Assembly: GCA_041603235.1 (NCBI GenBank)
Contig: JBFIES010000001.1
Coordinates: 62,001-126,000, forward strand
Direction: 5' to 3'
DNA length: 64,000 nucleotides
Source of the DNA: Panacagrimonas sp041603235
GTDB taxonomy: Bacteria > Pseudomonadota > Gammaproteobacteria > Nevskiales > Nevskiaceae
In this document: piece by piece, positions 53,318 to 62,219 of the stretch
How the letters are laid out: every line of letters begins with the position of its first letter
How positions within the stretch are numbered: the first letter of the stretch is position 1
Notes under the pieces: model-generated
Databases searched by the model: none
What the model saw: only the letters and a program-made list of their open reading frames with translations
Told to the model about the DNA's origin: nothing
Made by a program: the position numbers and the translations under genes

Positions 53318-54353
53318 TCCGTCAGATCTGGCCAACGTACAGCCCCGCGCGACGCTCAGGCGATTGATGCTCGCGCTGTTCTGTCTTAGTGCGCTGGCGA
53401 TTACACCCAAAGCGAAAGCTCTGACCTGCGCCCTGAACATCACTGACGTCAACTTCGGATTGGTCAACGCGCAGGACGGCACGTTTGCAGATACACAGGC
53501 GACTGTCACCTACACTTGCCGAACAGGTCTTCTGGAATTGCTGAGCGGTACCAATGTCACCCTGTGCGCCAGCATTGGCTCCGGTAGCGGCGGCAATTAC
53601 AACGCGAATCCGGGCGGCTTTCGCAAGATGCGAAATGGCGGTGATGTCATTCCCTTCAACCTGTACTCCGACTCCGGGCGCAGTGTGGTCTGGGGATCCA
53701 GCCACCAGAACAATATCGGAGAATTCCCGCCCACCATCACATTGTTCATACCCGGCAGCCTGTTCGGCACCACCGCCAGCGGCAGTCGCCCACTCTATGG
53801 TCGCGCATTCGGGCAAACGGGCATTGATGCCGGAACCTACCTCAATCAGTTCTCGACCGGCGAAGTGCCCGTCGATTACGGATACAGCAACCAGATTCCC
53901 AACTGCAATCGCAGGTTCAACGGCAATGGAGATACCACCGCCAGCTTCGTGGCACAGGCGCAGGTTCAGATTCAATGCACCGTCAATGCCAGCGACATGG
54001 ATTTCGGTACCGCGACCAGCCTCGCATCATCACGGCAGGCCAATTCTTCGGTGAACGTCACATGTGCTGATGGCGCGCCCTACCAGATTGGACTTTCTGC
54101 AGGCACGAGCGCCGGCAGCACAGTCAGCAACCGGGCGATGACCCGGGTCGGTGGCAACGAGCGGGCGAGCTATCAGCTCTATCGAAACAACGCCCGTACA
54201 CAGGTCTGGGGCACTACCCTTAACAACAACACGGTCAGCGACGTCGGGACTGGCCAGGCGCAATCCCACACGGTTTTTGGTCTGGTACCTGCGCAGGCAA
54301 CCCCGCCGCCAGGCAATTATCTGGATACCGTCATCGCAACAGTGACTTTCTAG
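53310..54353 (+). CDS. Two-domain spore coat U tip adhesin (CsuE-like)
   Basis: The 347-residue protein carries two spore-coat-U domains (about 40-205 and 215-347), each starting with a Cys-containing strand (LTCALNITDVNFG, IQCTVNASDMDFG). This is the architecture of CsuE, the tip adhesin. A GTG at 53310, overlapping the usher by eight bases, keeps two Arg residues ahead of the hydrophobic signal core; an ATG at 53367 would remove them. It closes the pilus operon. Confidence 0.85.
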   Translation: MNSPSDLANVQPRATLRRLMLALFCLSALAITPKAKALTCALNITDVNFGLVNAQDGTFADTQATVTYTCRTGLLELLSGTNVTLCASIGSGSGGNYNANPGGFRKMRNGGDVIPFNLYSDSGRSVVWGSSHQNNIGEFPPTITLFIPGSLFGTTASGSRPLYGRAFGQTGIDAGTYLNQFSTGEVPVDYGYSNQIPNCNRRFNGNGDTTASFVAQAQVQIQCTVNASDMDFGTATSLASSRQANSSVNVTCADGAPYQIGLSAGTSAGSTVSNRAMTRVGGNERASYQLYRNNARTQVWGTTLNNNTVSDVGTGQAQSHTVFGLVPAQATPPPGNYLDTVIATVTF

Positions 54354-54399
54354 AAGTCTTTACAATGCCGCCTCTCAATCAAACAGAGCGCATACCGTT

Positions 54400-54753
54400 A
54401 TGAATTTGACCCAAACCGATTCCGGCCTGCAGTACGAAGACACCGTACTTGGCGAGGGCGCTACTGCCGAAGCTGGCCAGAGGGTCAACGTCCACTACAC
54501 CGGCTGGCTGTTCAAGAATGGCGAGATCGGCAACAAGTTTGATTCCAGCAAGGATCGCGGCCAACCCTTCACCTTCGCACTGGGAGCGGGTCAGGTCATC
54601 GGGGGCTGGGATGAAGGCGTACAGGGCATGAAGGTCGGCGGCACACGCAAGCTCGTCATTCCTCCGCAGCTTGGCTACGGCGCAGCCGGTGCTGGTGGCG
54701 TGATTCCGCCGAACGCCACCCTGCTGTTTGAAGTGGAACTGTTGGGCGTCTGA
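54400..54753 (+). CDS. FKBP-type peptidyl-prolyl cis-trans isomerase
   Basis: The 117-residue cytosolic protein is a single FKBP domain with VNVHYTGWL, FDSSKDRGQPF, VIGGWDEGVQGMKVGG and IPPQLGYG motifs, which line the proline-binding pocket. It has no signal peptide or extra domains, unlike FkpA or SlyD. It lies 46 bases after the pilus operon and is convergent with msrB. Confidence 0.93.
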   Translation: MNLTQTDSGLQYEDTVLGEGATAEAGQRVNVHYTGWLFKNGEIGNKFDSSKDRGQPFTFALGAGQVIGGWDEGVQGMKVGGTRKLVIPPQLGYGAAGAGGVIPPNATLLFEVELLGV

Positions 54754-54795
54754 GACTGATTGCAAAATCTTCCCGATACACGTCGGGCAGATTTC

Positions 54796-55245
54796 TCAGG
54801 TTCGCAACGGCGGCAGTTCAGCCCCTTCAGGGACAAACAACAAAGCTTCTCCGTTGCTGCAATAGCGCTTCCCGGTCGGCTTGGGGCCATCATCAAAGAC
54901 GTGACCGTGATGCCCGCCACAGCGAGCACAGTGGTATTCCGTTCTTGGATATCCCACGTGATGATCCACCGACGTCTCGAGACTGCCCGGAAGTGGCTCC
55001 CAGAAGCTGGGCCAGCCGGTTCCGCTTTCGAACTTCGTGTCGGATTTGAACAACGGCAAAAAGCACCCTGCGCACACAAAAGTACCGGGCGCCTTCTCGA
55101 AATTGAACGGATGCGTCCCACAGACTTCGGTTCCCTCTGAACGAAGGATTCGATACTGCGCCGGTGTCAGCAGCTGCCGCCACTCCGCATCGGTCTTTTC
55201 AAGTCGATCGAATTCAGCAGGCTTGTTCGGGTCATTCATACTCAT
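54796..55245 (-). CDS. msrB: Peptide-methionine (R)-S-oxide reductase
   Basis: MsrB repairs the R form of oxidised methionine. The 149-residue protein has the zinc cysteines Cys58, Cys61, Cys106 and Cys109, the substrate motifs SGTGWPSF and HHVGYPRTE, and catalytic Cys129 in RYCSNGEALLF. Two ATGs, 55245 and 55239, are equally usable. It is divergent from djlA and convergent with the FKBP gene. Confidence 0.93.
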   Translation of the reverse strand: MSMNDPNKPAEFDRLEKTDAEWRQLLTPAQYRILRSEGTEVCGTHPFNFEKAPGTFVCAGCFLPLFKSDTKFESGTGWPSFWEPLPGSLETSVDHHVGYPRTEYHCARCGGHHGHVFDDGPKPTGKRYCSNGEALLFVPEGAELPPLRT

Positions 55246-55320
55246 TCCATTAGCAAGGGCGGATGGACAGGCCGACAGACTATCGCTCGTCGGCCCCACG
55301 CGCCACGTTAGAATTTACTT

Positions 55321-56064
55321 ATGAACGTATTTGTCATTGTTGGATGCATCATCGGGTTTGCGACCGGCCGCTGGACCGGGCTCATCATTGGCGGCTTCAT
55401 CGGCCACTGGATCAGCCGGGCGCTGCGCAATGTCATGGTCAAAACCGTGCAGACCCGCTTTCTGGATGCAACTTTTGCCGTCATGGGCGCTGTCTGCAAG
55501 GCCGACGGTCAGGTCACAGGCCAGGAGATTCGTGTCGCCGAAGCGCTGTTCGAGCGACTGCGCCTCTCACCCGATGCAAGACGTTCCGCCAGGGACGCCT
55601 TCAATCGAGGCAAGCAAGCGGGGTTCGATCTGGACGGTGAAGTCGCTGACTTTGCCAAGGCCTGCCGGGGACAGCAGCCGATCATCATGATGTTCCTGCA
55701 AGTGCAGCTGGCAGCTGCCACGGCTGATGGCGACATCCATGAGGCCGAGCACCGCATCATGGTACGCATTGCTCGCGGCCTGGGACTGAGTGAGGCCGAA
55801 GTGCTTCGCATAGAGGCCAGCCTGCGCGCCCCCGGACAAGCCAACCAGAACAAGCTGGATGATGCCTACGCTGTCTTCGGCGTGGATTCCAACATCAGCG
55901 ACGCGGAACTCAAGAAGGTTTATCGCAAACTCATGAGCGAAAACCATCCGGACAAGCTTGCCGCACGCGGTCTGCCCGAAAGCATGCGCCAAATGGCCGA
56001 AGAGAAGACGCGCAACATCACGGCCGCTTACGACGCGATCAAGGAAGCACGCGGTCTAGCCTGA
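55321..56064 (+). CDS. djlA: DjlA-like membrane co-chaperone
   Basis: DjlA is an inner-membrane J-protein that stimulates DnaK. The 247-residue protein has an N-terminal membrane segment rich in glycine (residues 3-28, with the GFATGRWTGLIIGGFIGHW dimer-type pattern). A TerB-like helical domain (about 45-165) and a C-terminal J domain with HPD at 209-211 follow. The order matches E. coli DjlA. Confidence 0.9.
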   Translation: MNVFVIVGCIIGFATGRWTGLIIGGFIGHWISRALRNVMVKTVQTRFLDATFAVMGAVCKADGQVTGQEIRVAEALFERLRLSPDARRSARDAFNRGKQAGFDLDGEVADFAKACRGQQPIIMMFLQVQLAAATADGDIHEAEHRIMVRIARGLGLSEAEVLRIEASLRAPGQANQNKLDDAYAVFGVDSNISDAELKKVYRKLMSENHPDKLAARGLPESMRQMAEEKTRNITAAYDAIKEARGLA

Positions 56065-56076
56065 GCCCTGCCCGCC

Positions 56077-56454
56077 CTACTTTTTCAGGCGAAGCTGTGA
56101 CTTGAGGTCAGCAAACGGGTTGCCTGTGGCAACCTCACTGTCACGACCCGAATTCGTTGAACTCAGATTGGCATCCAGACGACGCTGGTGTTCATTGTCG
56201 TGGCAATACAGGCACAGCAATTCCCAGTTGCTGCCGTCATCCGGATTATTGTCGTGATCGTGGTCACGATGATGCACGGTGAGTTCATGGCGATTGGCAT
56301 GCGTGAAGGTGCGCGCACAGCGGCCGCACACCCATGGATACATCTTCATGGCACGCTCTCGGTAGCCCAGCGCGCGCTGGTCCGCATCCCGTCGCGCCTT
56401 TGCGATAGCCTCATCCGCCCTTCTGGATTTGTCGCCTGATGTACTCACTTTCAA
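56077..56454 (-). CDS. yajD: YajD-family HNH nuclease
   Basis: The 125-residue protein has an HNH fold with zinc-type cysteines Cys43/Cys46 (CGRC) and Cys81/Cys84 (CLYC) and the core HHRDHDHDNNPDDGSNWELL. YajD is conserved in gammaproteobacteria, but its cellular target is unknown. The gene is 31 bases downstream of an EamA permease on the same strand. Confidence 0.85.
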   Translation of the reverse strand: MKVSTSGDKSRRADEAIAKARRDADQRALGYRERAMKMYPWVCGRCARTFTHANRHELTVHHRDHDHDNNPDDGSNWELLCLYCHDNEHQRRLDANLSSTNSGRDSEVATGNPFADLKSQLRLKK

Positions 56455-56485
56455 GATCCTTTCGTAGGAAGCAGATTCGAAATAG

Positions 56486-57436
56486 CTAAGGTGTGACTAC
56501 GGCTGCTGAATTCCTTCGCCCTGACAACAGCAATACGCCTGTCAGCACCAAGGCAGTACCCGCAAGCTGCAAGCCGGTAATCGGCTCGCCAATCAGCCAC
56601 CAGGCCAGGAACAGAGTCGAAACCGGACCTACCATAGAGGCTTGCGACGCCAGGCCCGCGCCAATGCGTGATACCGCGATCATGGTCAGAAACACCGGCA
56701 ACACCGTACACAGGCTGGCATTGATCAAGGACAGCTTCCAGACCTCTGAGCTTTGCTCAAACAAGGTGCCGAACGGATGGAGCAGCGCGTATTGTCCAAG
56801 GCAGGCCGCGGCACACACCGTCATTGCCAGTGAGGTCAGCCGCATGGTGCCCACGCGCTTGAGCAGCTCGGCCGAGAACAACAGATACACGGCATACAAC
56901 ACCGCCGCGCCCAGCACCAAAGCGCCGCCCAGAAAAACCGTGGCACCGCCCAGCCCGACGTCGTGCCAGAACACAAGCAGGACCCCAGCGTAAGCGAATG
57001 CCAGCGAGTACCACTGCCGCCTGCTGACGGAATGACCAAATACAAAAATGCCAATCAGCAGCACGAAGGTCGGCATCAGATACAGGATGAGTCGCTCCAG
57101 TCCCGCCGTAATGTATTGCAGCCCCAGGAAGTCGAGCATGCTGGACGCGTAGTAACCAAGCAGCCCGAGAAAGGCAATCTTGAGCAAGTCCATCGGCTGC
57201 AGCCGGGGCGCATCGCGCCATGTCAGTAACGCGACCAGCAGAAATGCGGGAACGGACAACAGCATGCGCAACGCAATCAGCGTCACGGGGTCGATGCCTT
57301 CTGCATAGAGCATCTTGGCGATGACCGCCTTGGCCGACAGCATGATCGCGCCGACCATCGAAAGACTCAGGCCCAACCACTGAGACGGAACTAGTGTGGT
57401 GCTTGTCAGGTCAGTGGAAGCGCTCGGCGTATTCAT
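56486..57436 (-). CDS. EamA/DMT-superfamily permease
   Basis: The 316-residue protein has ten predicted membrane helices in two EamA repeats (about 20-150 and 165-300). The conserved LISLR-like pattern is seen as LIALRMLLSVPAFL, and RIGAGLASQASMVGPVSTLFLAWWLIGEP lies in the second repeat. Such permeases export or import amino acids, nucleosides or drugs; the substrate cannot be inferred. The 260-base gap upstream contains nothing I can identify. Confidence 0.85.
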   Translation of the reverse strand: MNTPSASTDLTSTTLVPSQWLGLSLSMVGAIMLSAKAVIAKMLYAEGIDPVTLIALRMLLSVPAFLLVALLTWRDAPRLQPMDLLKIAFLGLLGYYASSMLDFLGLQYITAGLERLILYLMPTFVLLIGIFVFGHSVSRRQWYSLAFAYAGVLLVFWHDVGLGGATVFLGGALVLGAAVLYAVYLLFSAELLKRVGTMRLTSLAMTVCAAACLGQYALLHPFGTLFEQSSEVWKLSLINASLCTVLPVFLTMIAVSRIGAGLASQASMVGPVSTLFLAWWLIGEPITGLQLAGTALVLTGVLLLSGRRNSAAVVTP

Positions 57437-57696
57437 GAGCGCGTATTATCGCCCACGACGCAGCCGTGCACCGCGCCGAATCTTCAGCTCGCGGCTTCAC
57501 ATCGCTTGAATCAAGCAGCCTCTGGCCGCCTTTACAGACATCGATCATCACCTGCGACAGGTTGTGCACGCCTGCCGCCTGTCCTTGTTTGCAAACCGGC
57601 CAGCAGGGTCTAGGCCTCAAACCGCTCGCTCATCATTAAGCTGAACTTCAGATTCAGAGCATTGCTGGCTCTGCAAACAAGACGCCGTAACAGAAC

Positions 57697-58275
57697 ATGC
57701 GAAAAACAAGAACAAAAGTATCTAGGGTCATCGCGATGGGTATGCTGATGACGCTGGGCAGCCCCATCGCCCTTGCACAGTCATCATCTGCCCACGATGC
57801 CCCTGCCCTCCAACTGAGTCATTCGATTCAGGCACCCTGGGCACAGGTCAGACATCAGGCTGTGGCGCAGTACGGCATACAACTCAAAAGCGATCAGGAC
57901 ATTGGCAGCAGCCTGATTCGCGAGCTCGTGCTCTACAAGGGCGAGGAAATGATCGGCACCCAGTACATCTATGGTGCCAACGATGAGAACGCGGTGGACT
58001 GTTCTTCGCTGGTGCAGCAGATGTTCCAGTCGGCCGGTGTCGAGGTTCCGCGAACGACACGCGAGCAAATCCGGATCGGCCAATCAGTGTCCATGGACGA
58101 GTTGGAGCCAGGAGACCTTCTGTTCTACCGCTTCGGCCCGTCGGGCTTGCACGTTGCCGTCTACGTTGACGACGGAGAAGTACTGCACGCCTCAACCAGC
58201 CAGCGCAAGGTAATGAAGAGCAAGCTAAACGGCGCCTGGCACAGAAAGCTGGTTACAGCACGCCGCCGACTCTAG
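57697..58275 (+). CDS. NlpC/P60-family peptidoglycan endopeptidase
   Basis: The 192-residue precursor has a Sec signal (cleavage near ALA-QS) and an NlpC/P60 domain with catalytic Cys102 (VDCSSLVQQMF), His152 (LHVAVYVDDG) and His164 (LHAST). Members cut D-Glu to diaminopimelate bonds in peptidoglycan. There is no SH3 or LysM targeting domain. It is a single gene between convergent and divergent neighbours. Confidence 0.88.
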   Translation: MRKTRTKVSRVIAMGMLMTLGSPIALAQSSSAHDAPALQLSHSIQAPWAQVRHQAVAQYGIQLKSDQDIGSSLIRELVLYKGEEMIGTQYIYGANDENAVDCSSLVQQMFQSAGVEVPRTTREQIRIGQSVSMDELEPGDLLFYRFGPSGLHVAVYVDDGEVLHASTSQRKVMKSKLNGAWHRKLVTARRRL

Positions 58276-58308
58276 CCCCCGGAGAGCCTGAATCCGGGCC
58301 TGAAAAGC

Positions 58309-58767
58309 TCAGACTGAATCTTCAGGCATTGCTGCGGAAATCTTCTGCGCGATCTGTTCAAGTTTGCGTCTGGCTGCGGCATCTTCTTTCGGCCTGATCT
58401 TGAGCATGGCCACGTTCCGCGCGAGCAGTCGCAGGGTTCTCCATCCATCGGCCCTGTATCGCGGAATCACGTGCAGGTGGACATGAGGAACACTCTGGTT
58501 GGCCACGGGTCCGTCATTCATTAGGAAATGCTGTGCGCCGCTACCCAGGCTCTGCTGCTGGGCCCGTGCGATTCGTTGTGCCACGTCCCACAGATGCATC
58601 TGAACATCATGTTCCAGCTCTGCCATGGTTGCCACGGACTGGCGAGGAACAACCAGAACATGTCCCTCTGAGATGGGCCGGATGTCCAGAAAGGCAACGC
58701 AAATATCATCCTGGTGAACAAAGCTAGCCGGAATATTCCCGGCAATGATGTGGTCGAAAATGGTCAT
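58309..58767 (-). CDS. HIT-family nucleotide hydrolase/transferase
   Basis: The 152-residue protein has the histidine triad PHVHLHVIPR with His95, His97 and His99, and the N-terminal IFDHIIAGNIPAS pattern seen in bacterial HIT (Hint/Fhit-like) proteins. These hydrolyse nucleoside phosphoramidates or dinucleotides. The C-terminus after residue 115 is charged and helical, longer than HinT. Substrate is unassigned. Confidence 0.88.
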   Translation of the reverse strand: MTIFDHIIAGNIPASFVHQDDICVAFLDIRPISEGHVLVVPRQSVATMAELEHDVQMHLWDVAQRIARAQQQSLGSGAQHFLMNDGPVANQSVPHVHLHVIPRYRADGWRTLRLLARNVAMLKIRPKEDAAARRKLEQIAQKISAAMPEDSV

Positions 58768-58794
58768 GTTGTTTCTGGTCGATGATGGAATTGC

Positions 58795-59727
58795 TCAAAG
58801 ATAGCTGACGCCGGTCAACTGTTCGGACAAGGCCCAGAGTTGTCCAGCGGCCAGCTCATCCCGGGCGGCCCTGCTGCGGCCTACTTTGCGGGGCGAACCA
58901 CGCAGCTGCTGAAAGCCGCCTGGCCCGACGTAATCGCCGTTGCAGATGTCGCCGGCTGTGGCGGCGTACAGGGACGGCAAGGCGCCCGAAGAAGCAGGCT
59001 GCCCCATCAGGGCGTTGCCAATCTTCATGACTCCTGCTGCAATTTTCGACCCTTCCTGCTCAGGTCCGACAAACTGCAGATTCGTAGCAGCGTATCCGGG
59101 ATGCGCTGCTGCCGCGAGCAAGTCGCTCTGCGCCTCGTCCAGACGCCGCTGCAATTCAAGGGTGAAAAGCAGGTTCGCCAATTTCGACTTCCCGTAGGCA
59201 TCCCACTTGTTGTATCCACGCCTCTCAAAATTCAGATCATTCATATCAAGACCGCGAGTCCATCGATGCGCCAGGCTCGCGACATTGACCACGCGGGCGC
59301 CCGTCGTTTCTTGCAGCGTATTCATCAGCAATCCGGTGAGCGCGAAATGCCCCAGGTGATTGGTCCCGATCTGCATCTCGAAGCCATCTTCAGTACGGCC
59401 AAGCGGTATGGCCATGACGCCCGCATTGTTGATGAGCAGGTCTAGCTGATCATTCTCCGACAGGAACTGATGTGCGAAGTCACGGATCGATGTCAGGCTG
59501 GCCAAATCCAGACGCATCAGGCCTACATCTGCGTCAGCAATCCGGCTCCTTACCGTCTGCAACGCCGCATCAGCCTTGGCCGGATTTCGACAGGCCATGA
59601 TGACCCTGGCACCTGCCCCTGCCAGCGCCACGCTGGTCTCCAGCCCGAGACCGCTGCTGGCTCCCGTGACTATGGCGACTCGACCACTCTGGTCGGGCAT
59701 GTCTTCTACGCTCCAAGCTTGTGGCAT
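58795..59727 (-). CDS. Short-chain dehydrogenase/reductase, retinol dehydrogenase-like
   Basis: The 310-residue protein has the Rossmann motif TGASSGLG at 21-28, NNAGVMA at 100-106, and catalytic Ser151, Tyr178 and Lys182 (AYGKSK). The long C-terminus and LHYGT-like NHLGHFALT region resemble the retinol dehydrogenase/WW-oxidoreductase branch. The substrate is unknown. An AGGAG site precedes the ATG. It lies 27 bases upstream of the HIT gene on the same strand. Confidence 0.88.
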   Translation of the reverse strand: MPQAWSVEDMPDQSGRVAIVTGASSGLGLETSVALAGAGARVIMACRNPAKADAALQTVRSRIADADVGLMRLDLASLTSIRDFAHQFLSENDQLDLLINNAGVMAIPLGRTEDGFEMQIGTNHLGHFALTGLLMNTLQETTGARVVNVASLAHRWTRGLDMNDLNFERRGYNKWDAYGKSKLANLLFTLELQRRLDEAQSDLLAAAAHPGYAATNLQFVGPEQEGSKIAAGVMKIGNALMGQPASSGALPSLYAATAGDICNGDYVGPGGFQQLRGSPRKVGRSRAARDELAAGQLWALSEQLTGVSYL

Positions 59728-59894
59728 GTGCTTTTCTCCTGATCATTCATGGGATCACTGGAACCGGGTCCCGGCGGCACCACTCGACAATCGTCAATCT
59801 GCACCCAACAGGCCGAATTCAACCGCCAGGCTGAGCCCATTAAAAGCCTGGCTCGTTTCGCGTGCTCGACACATGTCTGCTGAACGGTCTCTGC

Positions 59895-60830
59895 TCACGG
59901 CTGACCCATCGATTCTGCTTGCGTACTGGCTTGCATGCGAATCACCTGACCGCTGTCAGCCTCCAGGACCAGAACCAGCCCTTGTCCCAGTTTGCGATCC
60001 AGGCCCTGCCCCATTACAACCCAGTAATTATTTCGCCTGAATGCCCGATAGGGCGCCTGAGCACGCAAGGTCTCCATTCCGTAGGCTTGCTCCCACAGGG
60101 CTTTCGCCAGTGCCAGCGCCTCCTTACCCGATTGAATGGCGCCGCGCGGTGCAATGTCATCGCGTTTCTCGCCGGGGCTCAGCTTGCCGATATACCGATC
60201 TATCCAGGCGACCCACTCGGATGTCGGAATCGAATTGGGCGCTGTCCGGTCCACCAGATCGCTCTTCTTCTTGAGGTGCAGATCGTAAGGTTTGGGAAAG
60301 GTCGTCGGCACCGACACGGCCTTGTCGCCGAGCATTTTGTTCAGCGCCTTTCGCACGTCGATGGCCACCGCAATCGGCGTAGGCGGATCGGCAGGCCGGG
60401 TATAAACGATGTTCTGCTTCGCATCCATCACCACCAGCCAAGGCGTACGCGTGATCTGATATGGCTGCATCAGCGCATCGCCGTTGATCAGCAAGGGGAA
60501 GCTCAGCTTGCGGTCACGCATGGTCTGCACCGGGTCGCCATCCTCACGAATATTGATGGTCCACAACTTCACCCCAGCATCGCGGTAGTCCTCCCAGATG
60601 TCCTGCACATAGGGCTGCATTGCCCGGCTGAACGGACACCAGGAGGGCCAGAAGAACAGCACACTGGGCTGGCCCTGCGCATCCTGCGGATAACGCACCG
60701 TGTTTCCTTCGGGCGTCTGAAGTTCAAACGCAGCCGCATGAGTTACCGGGCTACCGGCGCTCACTGCAACTGGCAGCAAACCGATCAGGGCCAGCGACAG
60801 CGGTGCCAGCAGAATGCTCAAGGCTTTCAT
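59895..60830 (-). CDS. Exported TlpA-like thioredoxin-fold protein with NTF2-type immunity-like C-terminus
   Basis: The 311-residue precursor has a signal peptide (cleaved near VSA-GS). A TlpA/ResA-like fold follows (about 35-165) whose active site is WCPFS: Cys65 is present but the resolving cysteine is Ser68, and no other Cys exists. The C-terminal 90 residues (ALALAKALWEQAYGMETLRA, PYRAFRRNNYWVVMG, VLVLEADSGQVIRMQ) resemble NTF2-fold immunity proteins. I infer a fused exported protein of unknown job; classical disulfide reduction is unlikely. Confidence 0.65.
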   Translation of the reverse strand: MKALSILLAPLSLALIGLLPVAVSAGSPVTHAAAFELQTPEGNTVRYPQDAQGQPSVLFFWPSWCPFSRAMQPYVQDIWEDYRDAGVKLWTINIREDGDPVQTMRDRKLSFPLLINGDALMQPYQITRTPWLVVMDAKQNIVYTRPADPPTPIAVAIDVRKALNKMLGDKAVSVPTTFPKPYDLHLKKKSDLVDRTAPNSIPTSEWVAWIDRYIGKLSPGEKRDDIAPRGAIQSGKEALALAKALWEQAYGMETLRAQAPYRAFRRNNYWVVMGQGLDRKLGQGLVLVLEADSGQVIRMQASTQAESMGQP

Positions 60831-61429
60831 TGTGAATCAGTCTCCCGGCGCATGGCCTCAAGGACGTGTTCGATCTGTTCGAGTACACGATCAGCATCGC
60901 GCTCCTGCAACAGGCGCAATTTCTGATCCGTGGAAACTGGCAGGACCTCCGCCAGCCGGTGCCCCACCCACAATGCATCCTCGGCGCGCAGAGGTTGCGC
61001 GAAATGTTGCGTTCCGACTTTTCCGATGATCTCGCTGACCATGCGACCCAGAATCAGGCGCCTGGCCGACAGCGGCTGGGGCTCGGGAACGTCTTCGACG
61101 ATGGCATGCGCCACGATCAGTCCATCGGCCTGAACCCGCTGATCGAGAATGCGCAGCACTTGCTCCCCGTGAGCAACCAGAGAGAACAGGCCGGGCGATG
61201 GCACGTCCCACTCAAAGATGCGCGCCGTACATCCCACAGGCGCACAAGCGGCGGGCGCACCCATTTCCTGGCCTTCGAGAATCTGGCAAACACCAAAGAC
61301 CGAGTCGTTGGCTATGCAGGCCTTGGTCATGTCGACGTAGCGGGCTTCGAATATCCGCAGAGGCAGGCGTCCGCCCGGAAACAGCACTGTGTCGAGTGGG
61401 AAGATCGGGATTTCGACAGCCGTGCTCAT
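60827..61429 (-). CDS. LON N-terminal (substrate-binding) domain protein
   Basis: The 200-residue protein contains only the N-terminal LON substrate-binding domain (IPIFPLDTVLFPGGRLPLRIFEARYVDM) followed by a helical region. It has no AAA+ or protease part. Its function is unknown; stand-alone LON-N proteins are widespread in gammaproteobacteria. Its stop overlaps the start of the TlpA-like gene by four bases, implying one transcript. Confidence 0.85.
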   Translation of the reverse strand: MSTAVEIPIFPLDTVLFPGGRLPLRIFEARYVDMTKACIANDSVFGVCQILEGQEMGAPAACAPVGCTARIFEWDVPSPGLFSLVAHGEQVLRILDQRVQADGLIVAHAIVEDVPEPQPLSARRLILGRMVSEIIGKVGTQHFAQPLRAEDALWVGHRLAEVLPVSTDQKLRLLQERDADRVLEQIEHVLEAMRRETDSQ

Positions 61430-61515
61430 CGGCTAATTGTGTCTGTAACAACTCGCAATGACCAATGCAGAGGGCAACCGCCTTTCTGCATCGGTCATGC
61501 GAGGCATCTGACGCG

Positions 61516-62187
61516 CTATTTCATGAGCATCGAGCGCGCCATCTTCTTGACCTCTTCACCATCTCCTCCAAGGTCAATGGGCTCTGGGACGGCAATTCCC
61601 TTGATGACGGCGGGGCGAGCTTCGATCTCTTTCATCCATCGCTGCAAATGCTCGAGACCGTCCACGGAAACACCGGCCCAGTAATACAGCGACACCCAGG
61701 CCCAGTTCGCCATGTCCGCAATGGAATAGTCGCCTGCCAGATACTGATGATCGGCGAGCCGGGTATTGAGCACCTCGTAGAGGCGCCGCGTCTCGTTCTG
61801 GTAGCGATCAATGGCGAAGGGGATCTTCTCCGGCGCATAACGGAAGAAAACATTGGCCTGCCCCTGCATCGGGCCTATACCTCCCATCTGGAACATCAGC
61901 CACTGGATGACCTGCGACCGGCCCTTGGCATCGGCTGGCAGGAATTTTCCGTATTTCTCTGCGAGATAAATCATGATCGCGCCAGACTCGAACACAGCGA
62001 AATTTCCGGCCTCGGGGTCCACGATGGTGGGAATTCGACCATTTGGATTGATCTTCAGATAATCCGGCTTTTTCTGGTCCCCATCCGACAGGGAAATCCT
62101 GTGCACCTTGTAGGGCACGGCAAGTTCCTCCAGAAGGATGGACGCTTTCCAGCCGTTGGGTGTTGAAGCGGTATAAAGATCAATCAT
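61516..62187 (-). CDS. Glutathione S-transferase, YfcG-like (nu class)
   Basis: The 223-residue protein begins MIDLYTASTPNGWKASILLEE, closely like E. coli YfcG, and has NPNGRIPTIVD, FESGAIMIYLAEKYGKF and LQWL-like MFQMGGIGPMQGQ motifs. Nu-class enzymes act as disulfide-bond reductases of glutathione, with some peroxidase activity. It is the third gene of the tetR-peroxiredoxin-GST run, 32 bases after its neighbour. Confidence 0.9.
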   Translation of the reverse strand: MIDLYTASTPNGWKASILLEELAVPYKVHRISLSDGDQKKPDYLKINPNGRIPTIVDPEAGNFAVFESGAIMIYLAEKYGKFLPADAKGRSQVIQWLMFQMGGIGPMQGQANVFFRYAPEKIPFAIDRYQNETRRLYEVLNTRLADHQYLAGDYSIADMANWAWVSLYYWAGVSVDGLEHLQRWMKEIEARPAVIKGIAVPEPIDLGGDGEEVKKMARSMLMK

Positions 62188-62219
62188 TCAATATTCTCCT
62201 GTTTGTTATTCCGGATAGT

